This document shows positions 42,692 through 52,885 of a stretch of 64,000 nucleotides of DNA, one piece after another. Below the pieces are notes generated by a model. It had not been told where the DNA came from, ran no database searches, and saw nothing but the letters and a program-made list of their open reading frames with translations. The stretch's first letter is position 1; each line of letters starts with the position of its first letter. Source of the DNA: Brettanomyces bruxellensis (lineage: Eukaryota; Ascomycota; Pichiomycetes; Pichiales; Pichiaceae); assembly GCF_011074885.1 (NCBI RefSeq), contig NC_054682.1:186001-250000 (forward strand), given 5' to 3'. The translations under genes were made by a program, and so were the position numbers.

Positions 42692-44380
42692 TTAGGTTTC
42701 AATCTCGCTCTTCTTTGGTAACTTTCGATTTGACATAAAGAAAGTGAAAATTAAAGATATTATTGAAATCGCAAAGACCATCCAAAACACGTTATGAATA
42801 CTTTTAAGCATCTGCTCGGCTATTAGATCATGATCATGCTTATTCATTTTGGAAATTAAGTCACTTCTTAATAAAATCGCTTGAACTGAGTACGCGGTCC
42901 CTTGAAGTGAGCCTGTTATCTTTGCTAGATAATTTTGAAGAGTACTAGTATAGATCTCTTCCCCAATATTTGAAAATACAGCAGTACCTATACTTCGTCC
43001 AAAGTTTATCAAAGCAGTTGTCAAAATCGTTGAACCTGGATCTTTAGGGGCGTATAGCATAGCTATCATAAATGGACCTTGGAAGTTTAACCCATTTGAA
43101 GCGGCAAGTAGAATTTGAAATCCAATTGTGTACCCTAAATTTTCCTTTATGCCGAGTAGTATCAACAATCCAACAGCAATGGGAAGTGAGAATCCGGATA
43201 TAAGTGAGTATATCTTAATAAGACTGAACACTTTCATGAGTATGCCACTGATTATTGATGTCAATGAGATTGTGACGGCAAGAGGAATTAAAGAAAGACC
43301 TGTATGAAACGCATTGTGATTGATTACGTTTTCGAAATATACACTCAAAAATTGTATGCACACCATAATGCAGCTATAAGACAGCATAATGATCATAAAG
43401 GAGATGAATATTTGTTTGTTGAAAAATATATTTCCTGGAATAACTGGATATTTTGAATATTTGAAGTTCCAGATCAAGAATATAATAAACAAGACACCTC
43501 CAAGAACAAAGCAGATGATTACGGAGACACTTCCCCAGTCATTTGATGTTTGGCCAAGTGAAAGTCCAAGTAGTAAAAGAACGCAAGATGACATCAATAA
43601 AAAGTTATCGAGCACATCAACTGTTTTTAACTTTTCTTTGATGGTAGTTGTTGGCATTTTTGGCTTGTAAGTTAGAATGAAAAAGGGGAAAATAATGGCA
43701 CTACAACATAAGTTGAGATAAAAGCACCATCTCCATGACAAGTATGTTCCAAAAATTCCACCAATAATTGGACCAAAAGCCGAAGCAAAAACGAAAGTCA
43801 ATCCCATGACTGCAATAATTATCGGTCTTTTATCGATAGTTGTTATCTCTGTGCTGATAATAGTGACAACCGTTTGAATGCAAGATCCTCCAATTCCTTG
43901 AATAGCTCTTCCGCAAATGAGCATATTCATTGAATTAGCAACGCCAGATATTAGTGACCCGATTTCAAAGAATATGATTCCAGTTACTAACGTCCATTTT
44001 CGCCCAAAATTGATTGATAGGCGTCCCCAAACCTGTGCACAACAACCCATAGGAATCATGTATGCCGATGTAATCCAAGTCAATTTGTCAAACTCGTTGA
44101 AATAATTTGATATCACTGTCAAAACAGCAGCTGTGATCATCTGATCAAGAGCAATCAAAAACAGGCACAAAATAAGAGACAACACGCATAGATAAAATTT
44201 GGTACCTGTCAATATATGATCTTTCCTTTTTGTACCATCCCCAGCGTCAGATTCTTTAAATTTCTCTTGTGGTGTCTCAACTTCCAAAGCAGGTATTTCT
44301 GCTATTTCTTTTGAAAATTCATTCTGTGAAATAGCACAACTCTCTTTAGATTTTAGTACGTGCTGGTTTATGTTTCTCAT
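42692..44380 (-). CDS. DHA2-family (14-TM) drug:H+ antiporter, module copy 2
   Basis: Paralogue of the transporter at 37769, with the same landmarks: ALDQMITAAVLTVISNYF, GRLSINFGRKWTLV, RAIQGIGGSCIQ, GPIIGGIFGTYLSWRW and the C-terminal NRKLPKKSE. The best-supported start is the ATG at 44380 (562 residues), because the frame to 44404 starts with TTG. Divergence between the copies is spread along the whole protein, so the duplication is not recent. It is divergent from its own Zn2Cys6 partner. Substrate specificity may differ between the copies. Confidence 0.88.
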   Translation of the reverse strand: MRNINQHVLKSKESCAISQNEFSKEIAEIPALEVETPQEKFKESDAGDGTKRKDHILTGTKFYLCVLSLILCLFLIALDQMITAAVLTVISNYFNEFDKLTWITSAYMIPMGCCAQVWGRLSINFGRKWTLVTGIIFFEIGSLISGVANSMNMLICGRAIQGIGGSCIQTVVTIISTEITTIDKRPIIIAVMGLTFVFASAFGPIIGGIFGTYLSWRWCFYLNLCCSAIIFPFFILTYKPKMPTTTIKEKLKTVDVLDNFLLMSSCVLLLLGLSLGQTSNDWGSVSVIICFVLGGVLFIIFLIWNFKYSKYPVIPGNIFFNKQIFISFMIIMLSYSCIMVCIQFLSVYFENVINHNAFHTGLSLIPLAVTISLTSIISGILMKVFSLIKIYSLISGFSLPIAVGLLILLGIKENLGYTIGFQILLAASNGLNFQGPFMIAMLYAPKDPGSTILTTALINFGRSIGTAVFSNIGEEIYTSTLQNYLAKITGSLQGTAYSVQAILLRSDLISKMNKHDHDLIAEQMLKSIHNVFWMVFAISIISLIFTFFMSNRKLPKKSEIET

Positions 44381-45023
44381 GATGATTGTTTGAATTGGAT
44401 ACAAGCTTTTTGTAATATTGGTCCACCACTAGAATTATCTTTTCGTGTTTAATACATTTAAATAGTTACATTTTCCTATATGCAAAGATATTGGAAGACT
44501 TATATATATAGTTTTCATTTGCGGTTATACGAATATATTAATTGTAAATTCAGTAGTCCTTTTATAAATTGGATAATTTTGACCCGCATATGAATGGAGA
44601 AAGAATTTTTGTTAATAATGGGTAAAGTATACGGAATTTTTTACGGCCGAGAGACTCTATCTATCGGCCGTATGAAAATTTCTTATCATTGCCATCAACT
44701 TCGCGGTAAGTAGAATGCAATTTCTACCTGTAAATGGCTTAGTAAAAAACTAAAAACACTATAAAATAATAGCTCTGAATATTGTGCTATAATTGAAACT
44801 TAAATAAGAGAAATAACTTGTTTAGTGCAAGCTCAAAGACAGCATAAGAGATCGTTAACAAAGTTTATCAAGCCCGGTTTAGATTTTTATAAAATCCGCG
44901 CATCGGACTCTTATTTATTTCTTTAATCCAATGATAATATATAAAAGCCGCCTAAGTTCCTCTAACGGCCGAATTAGTGTTCATCCTTAAAATTACTCAA
45001 GATCTAATTACACCGTGAATAGC
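44381..45023. promoter_or_regulatory. divergent promoter with long CGGCCG inverted repeat
   Basis: The promoter contains a perfect inverted repeat, ACGGCCGA at 44643-44650 and TCGGCCGT at 44664-44671, separated by 13 bp. A third identical copy, ACGGCCGA, lies at 44965-44972, about 50 bp before the regulator ATG. GC-rich octamers are conspicuous in this AT-rich region. They contain the CCGA/TCGG core also enriched in the promoter of module 1, consistent with binding by the paralogous regulators. Confidence 0.55.
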
Positions 45024-47345
45024 ATGGGTGCTTCATCACTTAAAGTTCGACAGCCGTGCAACAAAATTCGGAGGCGAAATCGCAAGCACACAGTTTGTAA
45101 TGAATGCAGACGGAGAAAGGTTAAATGTGATAAGAAGCATCCGTGCTCTCGGTGTGTGCAAGCACATCTGAAATGCTCTTATCTTCTTAATTCCATGAGA
45201 AAGATGATAAGTGATAGGTCATCATCCCCCGAATATGATCTTTATATGAAAGATGCTTACTCACAACTGGAGCATAAAATGGCCGATTTGGAACAGCAGA
45301 TAATCAACATAAGAAAGGCTTCTGCTGATATGCCGAATGGTCAAGAAGCAGGGGATATCTTAGATTGGAAGATACCGGGATTGAAAAAAGCCGTGGTTGT
45401 AATTGGTGCACCGTATTTCTTTTTCCTTGGGCCATCATGCAGAGCATGGTTAATTTATTCTATGCCTATGTTCCGCAATTACTTAAGTAGATTAAAGTTA
45501 ACAATGCTTGAGGAAAGAAATAAGTGGCTTCGGAAGCATGATTCCCCTGCAAGTTTGAGCATTCTTGATTCTGTACACGACGCAAAGAATGTGCTAAATG
45601 CTGCATTTCAGTTGATATCTTCAAATAAAAATGCATTTCAAGAGCATATATGTTACTTTGAGGCAAATTTGAACAGCATGATTTTTTTCGGGTTTGTTCC
45701 GATGGATATGGTTCATTGTCGTTTTCGGCAATATTTCGGTGACACCACTCACCCAAAATATACAGCGCAACGACCCGAAGAAAAATGTTATACCTATAGT
45801 GATATATCTCTTATTGTTGCTGTCGTGTATCTTGCAACTGTATTTACTCAGCATGAGGATATGCGATTATTTAAATATCCCTTGATCCCTAGTACGACGG
45901 AACTTTCAACCTTGGCATTTAAATTGTTGAGTCTTTCCAAATTTAGAAGTCATGCCTCATATATAGGATTGGTAGCCTTGATCATTCTCAGCAAAGGTTT
46001 ATTCGTGTTTGAAAATGCAGAAGGTACGCACCAAGAATTAGAATCCTATCCCACTTTTCAAGTTTGCTTAAATTCGTGTTATCAGTTGGGTGTACATTCT
46101 GACTTTAGTACCACTCTAAAGTTTGTTTATCACAATCAAGAAGAATCCAGGAGTAGGCTACTTTCTGATTCCCAGCTTAAGAAGATATGGAACTACATAC
46201 AAGAAGAGGATGCTTTCTATTCCGTTATGATGGGATACCCTCTACTTATTAGTTATGATTTCTGCAACGAATTTCATCTAGTATCAAATACTCCCTTTGA
46301 GAATAAAAGGATGAATGGACTTCTTCTTACGAGGCAAATTTCCGGGGTTATAAACTCGCGAAGGCAGATATCTTTAAGGGATGTTTGTAATCAGATATCG
46401 GACTTACTAAAGTTTTGCTCGAGTTTACCATCAGTGACGACACGTATGGATGAATTTGTGAACCTTGACAAGATTGCCTTTTTCTGCAAGCAAAAATTGG
46501 TTTACCTACAAGTTCTCCAGTGTTTGTGCTGGATGGGAATAACAGCTATCTCAATCATACTTCGTCATAACGCCTGTAATTCGGATGATGCACAAAGAGA
46601 AGATTTAATACAGCTTTCTGCAAAGTTGTACAGGCAATCGTTGATATCGGCTGTCACGTCCATCTACATCATAAAAGAGGTTATCTCTGGAAAGAGCATA
46701 TTTGGAACAAATACTAATGGCAAGTATCTTGTTTTTTTCAAGGACATTTTCGCAACTTTGTTAGGTCATTCGTACACATTATGGTTTACGTTCATTTTGC
46801 CCGAGGCCACTGGAAGTTTAGATTTGGTAAATGAACTTCAAAGGGGAAGGCATATTGGAGAATTTTCTTCGAAAGAAAATATGTGGAACTCTAAAGTCGA
46901 TTTGCCAATTCTAGAAAAAGCTTTGTTTGGTGCGGATAAGGAACAAAGTAACCTGTTATCCAGACAACTTTTTTCGAGATTGTTGCATCCGTCTGATTTG
47001 TTGAGTCTAACGTCCGAGTTTCATGAACTCCTTAGTGAAAATGATGTTATAAAGGGCAGTCTTGATTCGTACCTATTAATTAAGTCTGTAATGGTTTGGT
47101 CGATCACAATCACTACGGTGCAAGAGTGTAAATCGCAGTTACTTTTCAAAAAAATAACTCTTCCGGAAATTATGGAAAAGGCGAGAGACAAATTAATTAA
47201 GGAGTTTTGTGCAGATGAAGATAATGAAACAAAGTTCAACATGGAAGAATATGATAATATCGAAAAGATGCTTGATTCGGTGCTTGCTAGTTATAATTGC
47301 CAACAGTTTGTGGATCTAAATTATATGAATGTAAACAATTTATGA
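45024..47345 (+). CDS. Zn2Cys6 transcription factor, module copy 2
   Basis: Paralogue of the regulator at 39926, 773 residues from the ATG at 45024 (nine nt inside a GTG-initiated frame). The zinc cluster spans residues 25-51 (CNECRRRKVKC, CSRCVQAHLKC) with canonical spacing, preceded by a basic segment. A weak coiled coil follows near residues 75-95, then the conserved middle region (DWKIPGLKK, GFVPMDMVHC, IWNYIQEEDAFYS, the last matching LWNYMLEEDAIYS in copy 1). The third copy of ACGGCCGA about 50 bp before its ATG suggests autoregulation. Confidence 0.88.
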   Translation: MGASSLKVRQPCNKIRRRNRKHTVCNECRRRKVKCDKKHPCSRCVQAHLKCSYLLNSMRKMISDRSSSPEYDLYMKDAYSQLEHKMADLEQQIINIRKASADMPNGQEAGDILDWKIPGLKKAVVVIGAPYFFFLGPSCRAWLIYSMPMFRNYLSRLKLTMLEERNKWLRKHDSPASLSILDSVHDAKNVLNAAFQLISSNKNAFQEHICYFEANLNSMIFFGFVPMDMVHCRFRQYFGDTTHPKYTAQRPEEKCYTYSDISLIVAVVYLATVFTQHEDMRLFKYPLIPSTTELSTLAFKLLSLSKFRSHASYIGLVALIILSKGLFVFENAEGTHQELESYPTFQVCLNSCYQLGVHSDFSTTLKFVYHNQEESRSRLLSDSQLKKIWNYIQEEDAFYSVMMGYPLLISYDFCNEFHLVSNTPFENKRMNGLLLTRQISGVINSRRQISLRDVCNQISDLLKFCSSLPSVTTRMDEFVNLDKIAFFCKQKLVYLQVLQCLCWMGITAISIILRHNACNSDDAQREDLIQLSAKLYRQSLISAVTSIYIIKEVISGKSIFGTNTNGKYLVFFKDIFATLLGHSYTLWFTFILPEATGSLDLVNELQRGRHIGEFSSKENMWNSKVDLPILEKALFGADKEQSNLLSRQLFSRLLHPSDLLSLTSEFHELLSENDVIKGSLDSYLLIKSVMVWSITITTVQECKSQLLFKKITLPEIMEKARDKLIKEFCADEDNETKFNMEEYDNIEKMLDSVLASYNCQQFVDLNYMNVNNL

Positions 47346-47546
47346 GCGTTTAGTGAGAACGGTTGGACATACATTATTATTGAGTAACTCTAGAAACGTG
47401 CGGTAGTGAGGAGTTCTAACTTTTATGTCGGTTACAGGGGACAGCTCCTTTTAGATGTTATTAACTAGTGAAGTGTTTCAAGAAGGTATAAAAGGAAATA
47501 CGATAAGAGTCGTAAATGTTTAAATGCTCTTGGGTATATTGAATGA

Positions 47547-47586
47547 AGCTATTTTAACATACTAATAGCTATTTTAACATACTAAT
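47547..47586. repeat. 20-bp perfect tandem duplication
   Basis: AGCTATTTTAACATACTAAT occurs twice head to tail without mismatch, about 200 bp beyond the end of the module 2 regulator. Confidence 0.9.
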
Positions 47587-48374
47587 AGCTTTCAGAGGTC
47601 ACTGTAAGCAAAGCATTGGGCTTGAATATTGCTTTATGGTGCAATTATTCTTTACTTAATAAGAAAGATTGATAATCGTAGGGAAGGTAAATTAAATATA
47701 CAAGTGACCTGGAAACTTTTAATGCCAACAGTAATATCCATCAAAATAACAAGGATGAAGTATACCAGCAGAAGTATTATAACAGATAGACTCATAAACA
47801 TTTTAAGCCTTTTTGCATACAAAATGGTAACGAACAATTCAGATGTAACTATTGACGAAGCTTCAAATACTTCTGTCTTAAAAGAAATTACAGTTTCGGC
47901 TTATTCACTGTTAAGAGCCAAGGAATTACAGATCAAATGTGGTGAAATGTTGATGGGATGGTTATTGTTGACTATTCATAAAATGGTAGATGGAGATAGT
48001 GCAATATCCAACTGTGTGCATGAACACAAAATATTTCTTATGTTCGTCAGAATGACTATCCTTCTTTGAACTATTACGAAAACTTAAAACACAATTGGCG
48101 AGCACAAGCCCTGTCTATATACAATCTTGTTCCCAAAATAGAAGTTATTGGAGTCCAAATAATACTAGGGAAATTGTGGCTGATCAAATACTAGGCCACT
48201 TGGCTCAGACTCTCAGTTTCCGCGCTATTTGCCGCTGGAATTGGTGAAAATTTCTAAATTAATGAACTTTAAAAGTGTGGCTTTCTGGAAAATCCACGCG
48301 AAATTTGCTATTCAAGTTTTCGAACAATCGAACGTTCAAGGGTCTCACCCGTTTCTTACAATTTTTTCCAAAAT

Positions 48375-48389
48375 TGCGGAGGATCCGCA
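48375..48389. promoter_or_regulatory. palindrome TGCGGAGGATCCGCA (CGG-N5-CCG)
   Basis: Perfect inverted repeat with six-base arms and a 3-bp centre, about 150 bp upstream of the CapA-family ATG. CGG-N5-CCG is a typical Zn2Cys6 dimer site. The inner 11 bp agree with the site at 55108-55118 at nine positions. Confidence 0.5.
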
Positions 48390-48538
48390 GCCCGGTCATT
48401 AAACGACATCTGAAAAAGTTCAAGCGCGTATAAATATTTAGTTCATCCTATTTACCTCTTTCTTGCACCTCGTTGTTGCGCTATCTTGTATATTTATCAT
48501 CATGAATTATAAACATCAGGTAATAGGAAAGATTAAAT

Positions 48539-49876
48539 ATGAGAATCGTTGCTGCTGGAGACTGTCTTTTTTCGAGTAGGAATCTTGCCGAGAGGTTGGA
48601 TCCAAAAATTGTTTCTGAGTTTAAAAATGCAGATGCCGCAGCTGCAAATGCTGAATTCACATGTCCAAATCTTGAAAATACTGCCCCGGCTGCCGGCAGG
48701 GGCTACATCACCTCTGTTAGAGAGGACACGCTAGATGAGTTTAATGATCTCAATATTAAGCTTGTGAATTTTGCTAATAACCATACCGGTGACTTTGGTA
48801 TTGGTGGTATGACAAACACCATAGACGCTTCCAGAAAGAGAGGTCTTATTCCAACAGGTGTTGGTCGTTCTCTGGATGAGGCACGTCTTCCAAGGTTTGT
48901 GGACACTCCAAATGGAAGATTTGGTATTGTTTCTGCCGCTGCCACTCGTTCGGAAAGATTTGTGGCTTCAAATGCCGGAGGCGAAGTTATTGCACGTCCA
49001 GGTTTGGCTCCTTTGAGATGGAACAGATCATATGTGTTGCCTGAAAACTTATTCAAGGATCTTCAAAAAATAGACGAGGCTTTGGGTACTGCAGAAGCCT
49101 TCAGAGTTTGCAACGAAGTTGAGGTCAAGAGCCCATTCACAGACAAAGAGTTCAAGTTTGGTTCTATGTTCGAAGGAAGTTTGGACATTAAGAAGGGTGA
49201 AACGGCCCATGTTGAGACTACATATAATAAAAATGATGCACGCGAGTTGCTAAAAAGTGTGCGAGATGCTTCTTATAGATCTGACTTCAACATAGTTAGT
49301 ATCCATACTCACGAGGGTTTGAACAACAACTGGTACAGTCTAATTCCGGCTGAATTTATTCAGAAGTTTGCAAGGGAGGCTATTGATAACGGTGCAGATG
49401 CTTTTGTTGGTCATGGTGCTCACTTTATGAGAGGTGTTGAGATTTACAAGGGTAAGCCAATATTCTACAACCTTGGTTCGCTTTTAATGGAATTCGAGAC
49501 CGGTAGTTCCATCATTTCTCCTGAAATGTACACCACTTATGGTCTACCAACAGACTCGAGACCTTCAGACTTACATAGAATGAGAGCTAATGACCCTACT
49601 ACTGGTGAATTCAGAGGTTTCAATGGTGATCCAATGTTCTCAAGAAATGCTATTGCCATCTTTGACACGGACGGAGGTAAGTTGAGCTTCAAGTTACTTC
49701 CACTAGATCTTGATATGAGACGTGTGCCAAGAATGGAGAGAGGTGTTCCTTATATTGTGACACCAAAAGTTGGACATGAGATTGCCGAATTTTTAACAAG
49801 GGCCAGTGCTCAGTGGCATACCGTTCTCACATACAATGAAAGGACAGGTTACATTGACATCACGACTTCTCAGTAA
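48539..49876 (+). CDS. CapA/PGA_cap-family metallophosphoesterase-like protein
   Basis: The 445-residue protein matches the bacterial CapA family, named for poly-gamma-glutamate capsule synthesis but built on a calcineurin-like metallophosphoesterase fold. Candidate metal-site motifs in order are GDCLF (G7-D8), NFANNHTGDFG (N80-H82 and D85), SIHTHEG (H256 and H258) and VGHGAH (H292 and H295), ending in PIFYNLGSLL. There is no signal peptide or membrane segment, so it is probably cytosolic, unlike membrane-bound Bacillus CapA. Its role in yeast is unknown, and capsule synthesis is unlikely because ligase genes are absent here. Bacterial origin is plausible. The neighbours are a Zn2Cys6 regulator (convergent), DLD1 and an anion transporter. 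Confidence 0.88.
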   Translation: MRIVAAGDCLFSSRNLAERLDPKIVSEFKNADAAAANAEFTCPNLENTAPAAGRGYITSVREDTLDEFNDLNIKLVNFANNHTGDFGIGGMTNTIDASRKRGLIPTGVGRSLDEARLPRFVDTPNGRFGIVSAAATRSERFVASNAGGEVIARPGLAPLRWNRSYVLPENLFKDLQKIDEALGTAEAFRVCNEVEVKSPFTDKEFKFGSMFEGSLDIKKGETAHVETTYNKNDARELLKSVRDASYRSDFNIVSIHTHEGLNNNWYSLIPAEFIQKFAREAIDNGADAFVGHGAHFMRGVEIYKGKPIFYNLGSLLMEFETGSSIISPEMYTTYGLPTDSRPSDLHRMRANDPTTGEFRGFNGDPMFSRNAIAIFDTDGGKLSFKLLPLDLDMRRVPRMERGVPYIVTPKVGHEIAEFLTRASAQWHTVLTYNERTGYIDITTSQ

Positions 49877-50178
49877 AGTCGGACCACTAAATTTGTGCAT
49901 TTTGTGTATATTCTATTAACGTTTAATTGTATAAAGATAATTTGAATAAGCTATAGCTATAAGTATGAGATGTGAATTAAATATTCATTATTATGAGTTA
50001 TGTAAGGTAATAGTTCGCTTGACATGTCAATGATTAAACGGAAGTAAAGTATATTTCGCATCAGATGATCAGCAACATATCAAAATAACATTATTTTCCT
50101 CGTATTCGAATTGTTGATAAATGTATTTATAAATTTACCCCAGAGCACGCCCGTTTCCGTAAATTAAATTGCTTATAA
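49877..50178. other. convergent spacer
   Basis: AT-rich spacer of 302 bp between the stops of the CapA-family gene and the Zn2Cys6 gene. No feature seen. Confidence 0.4.
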
Positions 50179-52143
50179 TTATTTGTTTATATCAAGCATA
50201 ACCTGTTTCCAGAAGTCTTCATTAAATTCCCAATCAGAAATAACGGTATCACCTGATCCTTTATATTTTCCTGGAGAAAATGTATTTTCAGAATCCCTTT
50301 TCTCTGCAGTTGACTCAAGCGACTTCTTATTTTGGAAATTTGATCCCACAAGGCCCCACAAAGTATCAAAAATGTTCCGATACACTTTACACTCTGGTCC
50401 ACGTTTTGCAAAAATTTCCAGCAAATCTGAACAAGACTTCATAGAAGAGCCTAACTCTAAAAATTTTGGATATCCGTTTAACCTAACGTAATAAACCATC
50501 GTGATTCCTGCTAAAAAGGCAGTATGAAGAGCAAACACACTGAAAACCAGAACTGAGTCTCGATACATCCCCATATAGCTATTGCATATTCCGTTAGCCG
50601 ATATGCACGCTAAACGTAATAAGGACACTCTTTCCTTAGAATCACAAAACATGATTTTCGGAAGGAGTACTAAAAGTTTTGCACGATGGTACAACAATTC
50701 GAGGTAATCGTAGCTTTCAAGCCCTTTCATTGTTCTCTCGAATTCTGTCCTTTGCGGTAATTTTGTGTGCCAATTTTCTATTGATTGCATTATTAAGTCA
50801 AAAGAGTCGGCACTTGGAATAAACGAATTTACCGAATAAAACAGTAAATTAGTCCGACTTTCAATTTGTCTGATGGCACTCGTTTCTATAAAGGATGTTA
50901 TCTGCGTTATTGGCTGATCAAATTTGACCCCTTCCTGCTGCATTTTTTGAATTTTATATAGAAGTGCAATCTCTTCCTCATCAGGATGATCGGAAATCTC
51001 TATGCTGACGGGCAATGGAATGTCGATAAATTCTTCATTTATCGAACTTGGTCTACCCAATGACAATGAAAGCACTTTCTCATAATTGTAAACAGACCAA
51101 AAGAGTCTTTTAATAAATTCATATCTTAACGCATTCTTCTCTGTTACGTACCTTCTACGGTGATATCCGTATTGAATTAACTTTCTCATTGCTATTCCAG
51201 CAAGTTCCCATGAACTAAGATAAAAATATGACTTGGGGCACTTACCGACAAATATGGCAATAAGAGCACATGCTTGAATTTCCTTCAAAGAATCCAGTTC
51301 CGAGTTTGCTAAATGCTTCATAGCATCTCTGAAATAGTACTCCGGTGCCTGGTACGTAGAAACACGATGAACAGGTACCAATCTACAGCCTATTCCTAAC
51401 GCCATGTTTAGATAAAAGTGCTGCCAGTGCGATCTTTCTGATACGGGTAGGTTGAACGTATCCTTAAGCTTCCCCTTCTCCAATATGAAGTATCTGTTAT
51501 GTGAAACTGAAATGAAGTTTTCCAGAAAGCTCAGCTCAACATCCTTGGGAGCAGCACCCAAGTATTGACCTTCAACATCAAGAAAAAGGGGTGTGTTGCA
51601 TGTTTCTTCACGCGCACCCAAGAGATTTCTTATGGATTTTGAAATAGACACAATTGCAAAAGACCCAACATATTCCGAATCGCTATTCTTCCCATGATAA
51701 AGCATCTTCGTTATTGCTGTCGCAAATATTGTTCGAGCAGACATTTGTGTATCATTCGACTCATTTCGTAGTGTCTGAGGGTTGGTGAAAAGTTTTCCTT
51801 GCTGTTTCTGCAAAGAGTTTAGCAGACGTATTTGTTGTTGTTGTTGTTTACACAATGTCCTAATCCTCGTAATTTCGCGTTCCTTTAGCTCTAATAACCG
51901 TCTAGTCTCTGACAATGTGGATGAGATCCTTTCATTTTGATATTTAAGATCCAAAATAGTTTTCAAAACGGCAGGATCAATATTACTTTCCTGATATTGT
52001 GCTAAACGATTTTCATCATAAAGGCATAGTGTATTGGCAGAACGGCATCTCCCACAAGGATGCTTTCCATCACACTTTCTCTTTTTCTTTTTACACCTAT
52101 CGCATGCCACAAAGACCTTATGGCTTCTTCTTGGCTCCTTCAT
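50179..52143 (-). CDS. Zn2Cys6 transcription factor with coiled coil and fungal_trans domain
   Basis: Binuclear zinc-cluster regulator of 654 residues starting at the ATG at 52143, because the frame to 52152 begins with TTG. The cluster is at residues 14-40 (CDRCKKKKRKC, CGRCRSANTLC). Residues about 75-110 form a likely coiled-coil dimerisation region ending in a short Gln run. The middle region (RDAMKHLANSELDSLKEIQACAL, RRLFWSVYNYEKVLSLSLGRPSSI-like) fits the fungal-specific transcription factor domain, whose RLFWSVY and LGRP motifs are visible. It is not related closely to the two module factors. It sits between the CapA-family gene and DLD1, both with CGG palindromes upstream. Confidence 0.9.
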   Translation of the reverse strand: MKEPRRSHKVFVACDRCKKKKRKCDGKHPCGRCRSANTLCLYDENRLAQYQESNIDPAVLKTILDLKYQNERISSTLSETRRLLELKEREITRIRTLCKQQQQQIRLLNSLQKQQGKLFTNPQTLRNESNDTQMSARTIFATAITKMLYHGKNSDSEYVGSFAIVSISKSIRNLLGAREETCNTPLFLDVEGQYLGAAPKDVELSFLENFISVSHNRYFILEKGKLKDTFNLPVSERSHWQHFYLNMALGIGCRLVPVHRVSTYQAPEYYFRDAMKHLANSELDSLKEIQACALIAIFVGKCPKSYFYLSSWELAGIAMRKLIQYGYHRRRYVTEKNALRYEFIKRLFWSVYNYEKVLSLSLGRPSSINEEFIDIPLPVSIEISDHPDEEEIALLYKIQKMQQEGVKFDQPITQITSFIETSAIRQIESRTNLLFYSVNSFIPSADSFDLIMQSIENWHTKLPQRTEFERTMKGLESYDYLELLYHRAKLLVLLPKIMFCDSKERVSLLRLACISANGICNSYMGMYRDSVLVFSVFALHTAFLAGITMVYYVRLNGYPKFLELGSSMKSCSDLLEIFAKRGPECKVYRNIFDTLWGLVGSNFQNKKSLESTAEKRDSENTFSPGKYKGSGDTVISDWEFNEDFWKQVMLDINK

Positions 52144-52885
52144 CCGTTCCAAAATGTGACCAATGTAAACGGTAAGTGTAAATTCAGTTTGAAAGTATTG
52201 AAATTTTATATTTCAGGTAATAGGTTTGTTACCTTATTCAATTGCAAAAAGGATTATGCTTACAGATATCATTCATCTTTAGAAGTTCCGCTTTATAAGC
52301 GGATGGAGAAATATGGCGTGTTTTTAGGATAAAGTACTACCATTTTGATAGACTACTATTTCCGCTCGATTTTTCTCTCGATCCCACTCCTCGTTTTTTT
52401 TTTTTTTTTTTTTCTGTCAAAAAAAGCCACAAGTCCTGACTTCCATTTCATCTCAATAATGTTCTTCAGAACTTTTGTATTTTACTATACGATATTATTG
52501 TATATGTATATTATTATCTTTGATATTAATTATGGCCAAATTAAGAATTCATATACCCGGTAAAAATGGCTGCTTTTTTACACTTAAAAAGTCGAAGAAG
52601 TATCTTCGTTAAAATACAAGGCTCCGCTGTGGCATGTGTTGCTCTTACTTTCTCAATGCTTTTCATTTAGTTGATTTGAAATTTAATAAATTGTTCAACT
52701 TGATAAATTTCTCCGGTCCAGATATGCCCAAAAAACTAAGTTTGCATAGCAGTAAAGAGAAATAGTATGAAACGAAGCTTTCCATTATCAATCGAATTGT
52801 TTCAATAAAAGCTACGATGATTCGTAAAGATGTTTCTTATTATCCTGTTCACATTACAGTAATTTACATAAATACTGCATTTTAA
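52144..52885. other. promoter of the Zn2Cys6 gene / 3' flank of DLD1
   Basis: Contains the 17-bp palindrome listed next and a run of 18 or more T at about 52395-52413. No gene is evident. Confidence 0.4.
52287..52303. promoter_or_regulatory. 17-bp palindrome TCCGCTTTATAAGCGGA
   Basis: Perfect inverted repeat with seven-base arms (TCCGCTT / AAGCGGA) around TAT, 144 bp upstream of the regulator ATG. It is an everted CCG...CGG pair with a TATAA inside, so a bound Zn2Cys6 dimer would cover the likely TATA box. This fits autoregulation, possibly negative. Confidence 0.45.

Larger units (their letters stand above)
47346..48538. other. spacer upstream of CapA-family gene
   Basis: Holds a 20-bp tandem duplication, a palindromic CGG site and the CapA-family promoter. 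An open frame at 47629-48069 starts with TTG, has no recognised domain and is not called. Confidence 0.4.

Noticed and set aside
47629..48069. 146-codon open frame after the module 2 regulator
   Set aside because: It begins with TTG, has no recognisable domain and its first ATG is far inside. Composition is like surrounding AT-rich DNA.
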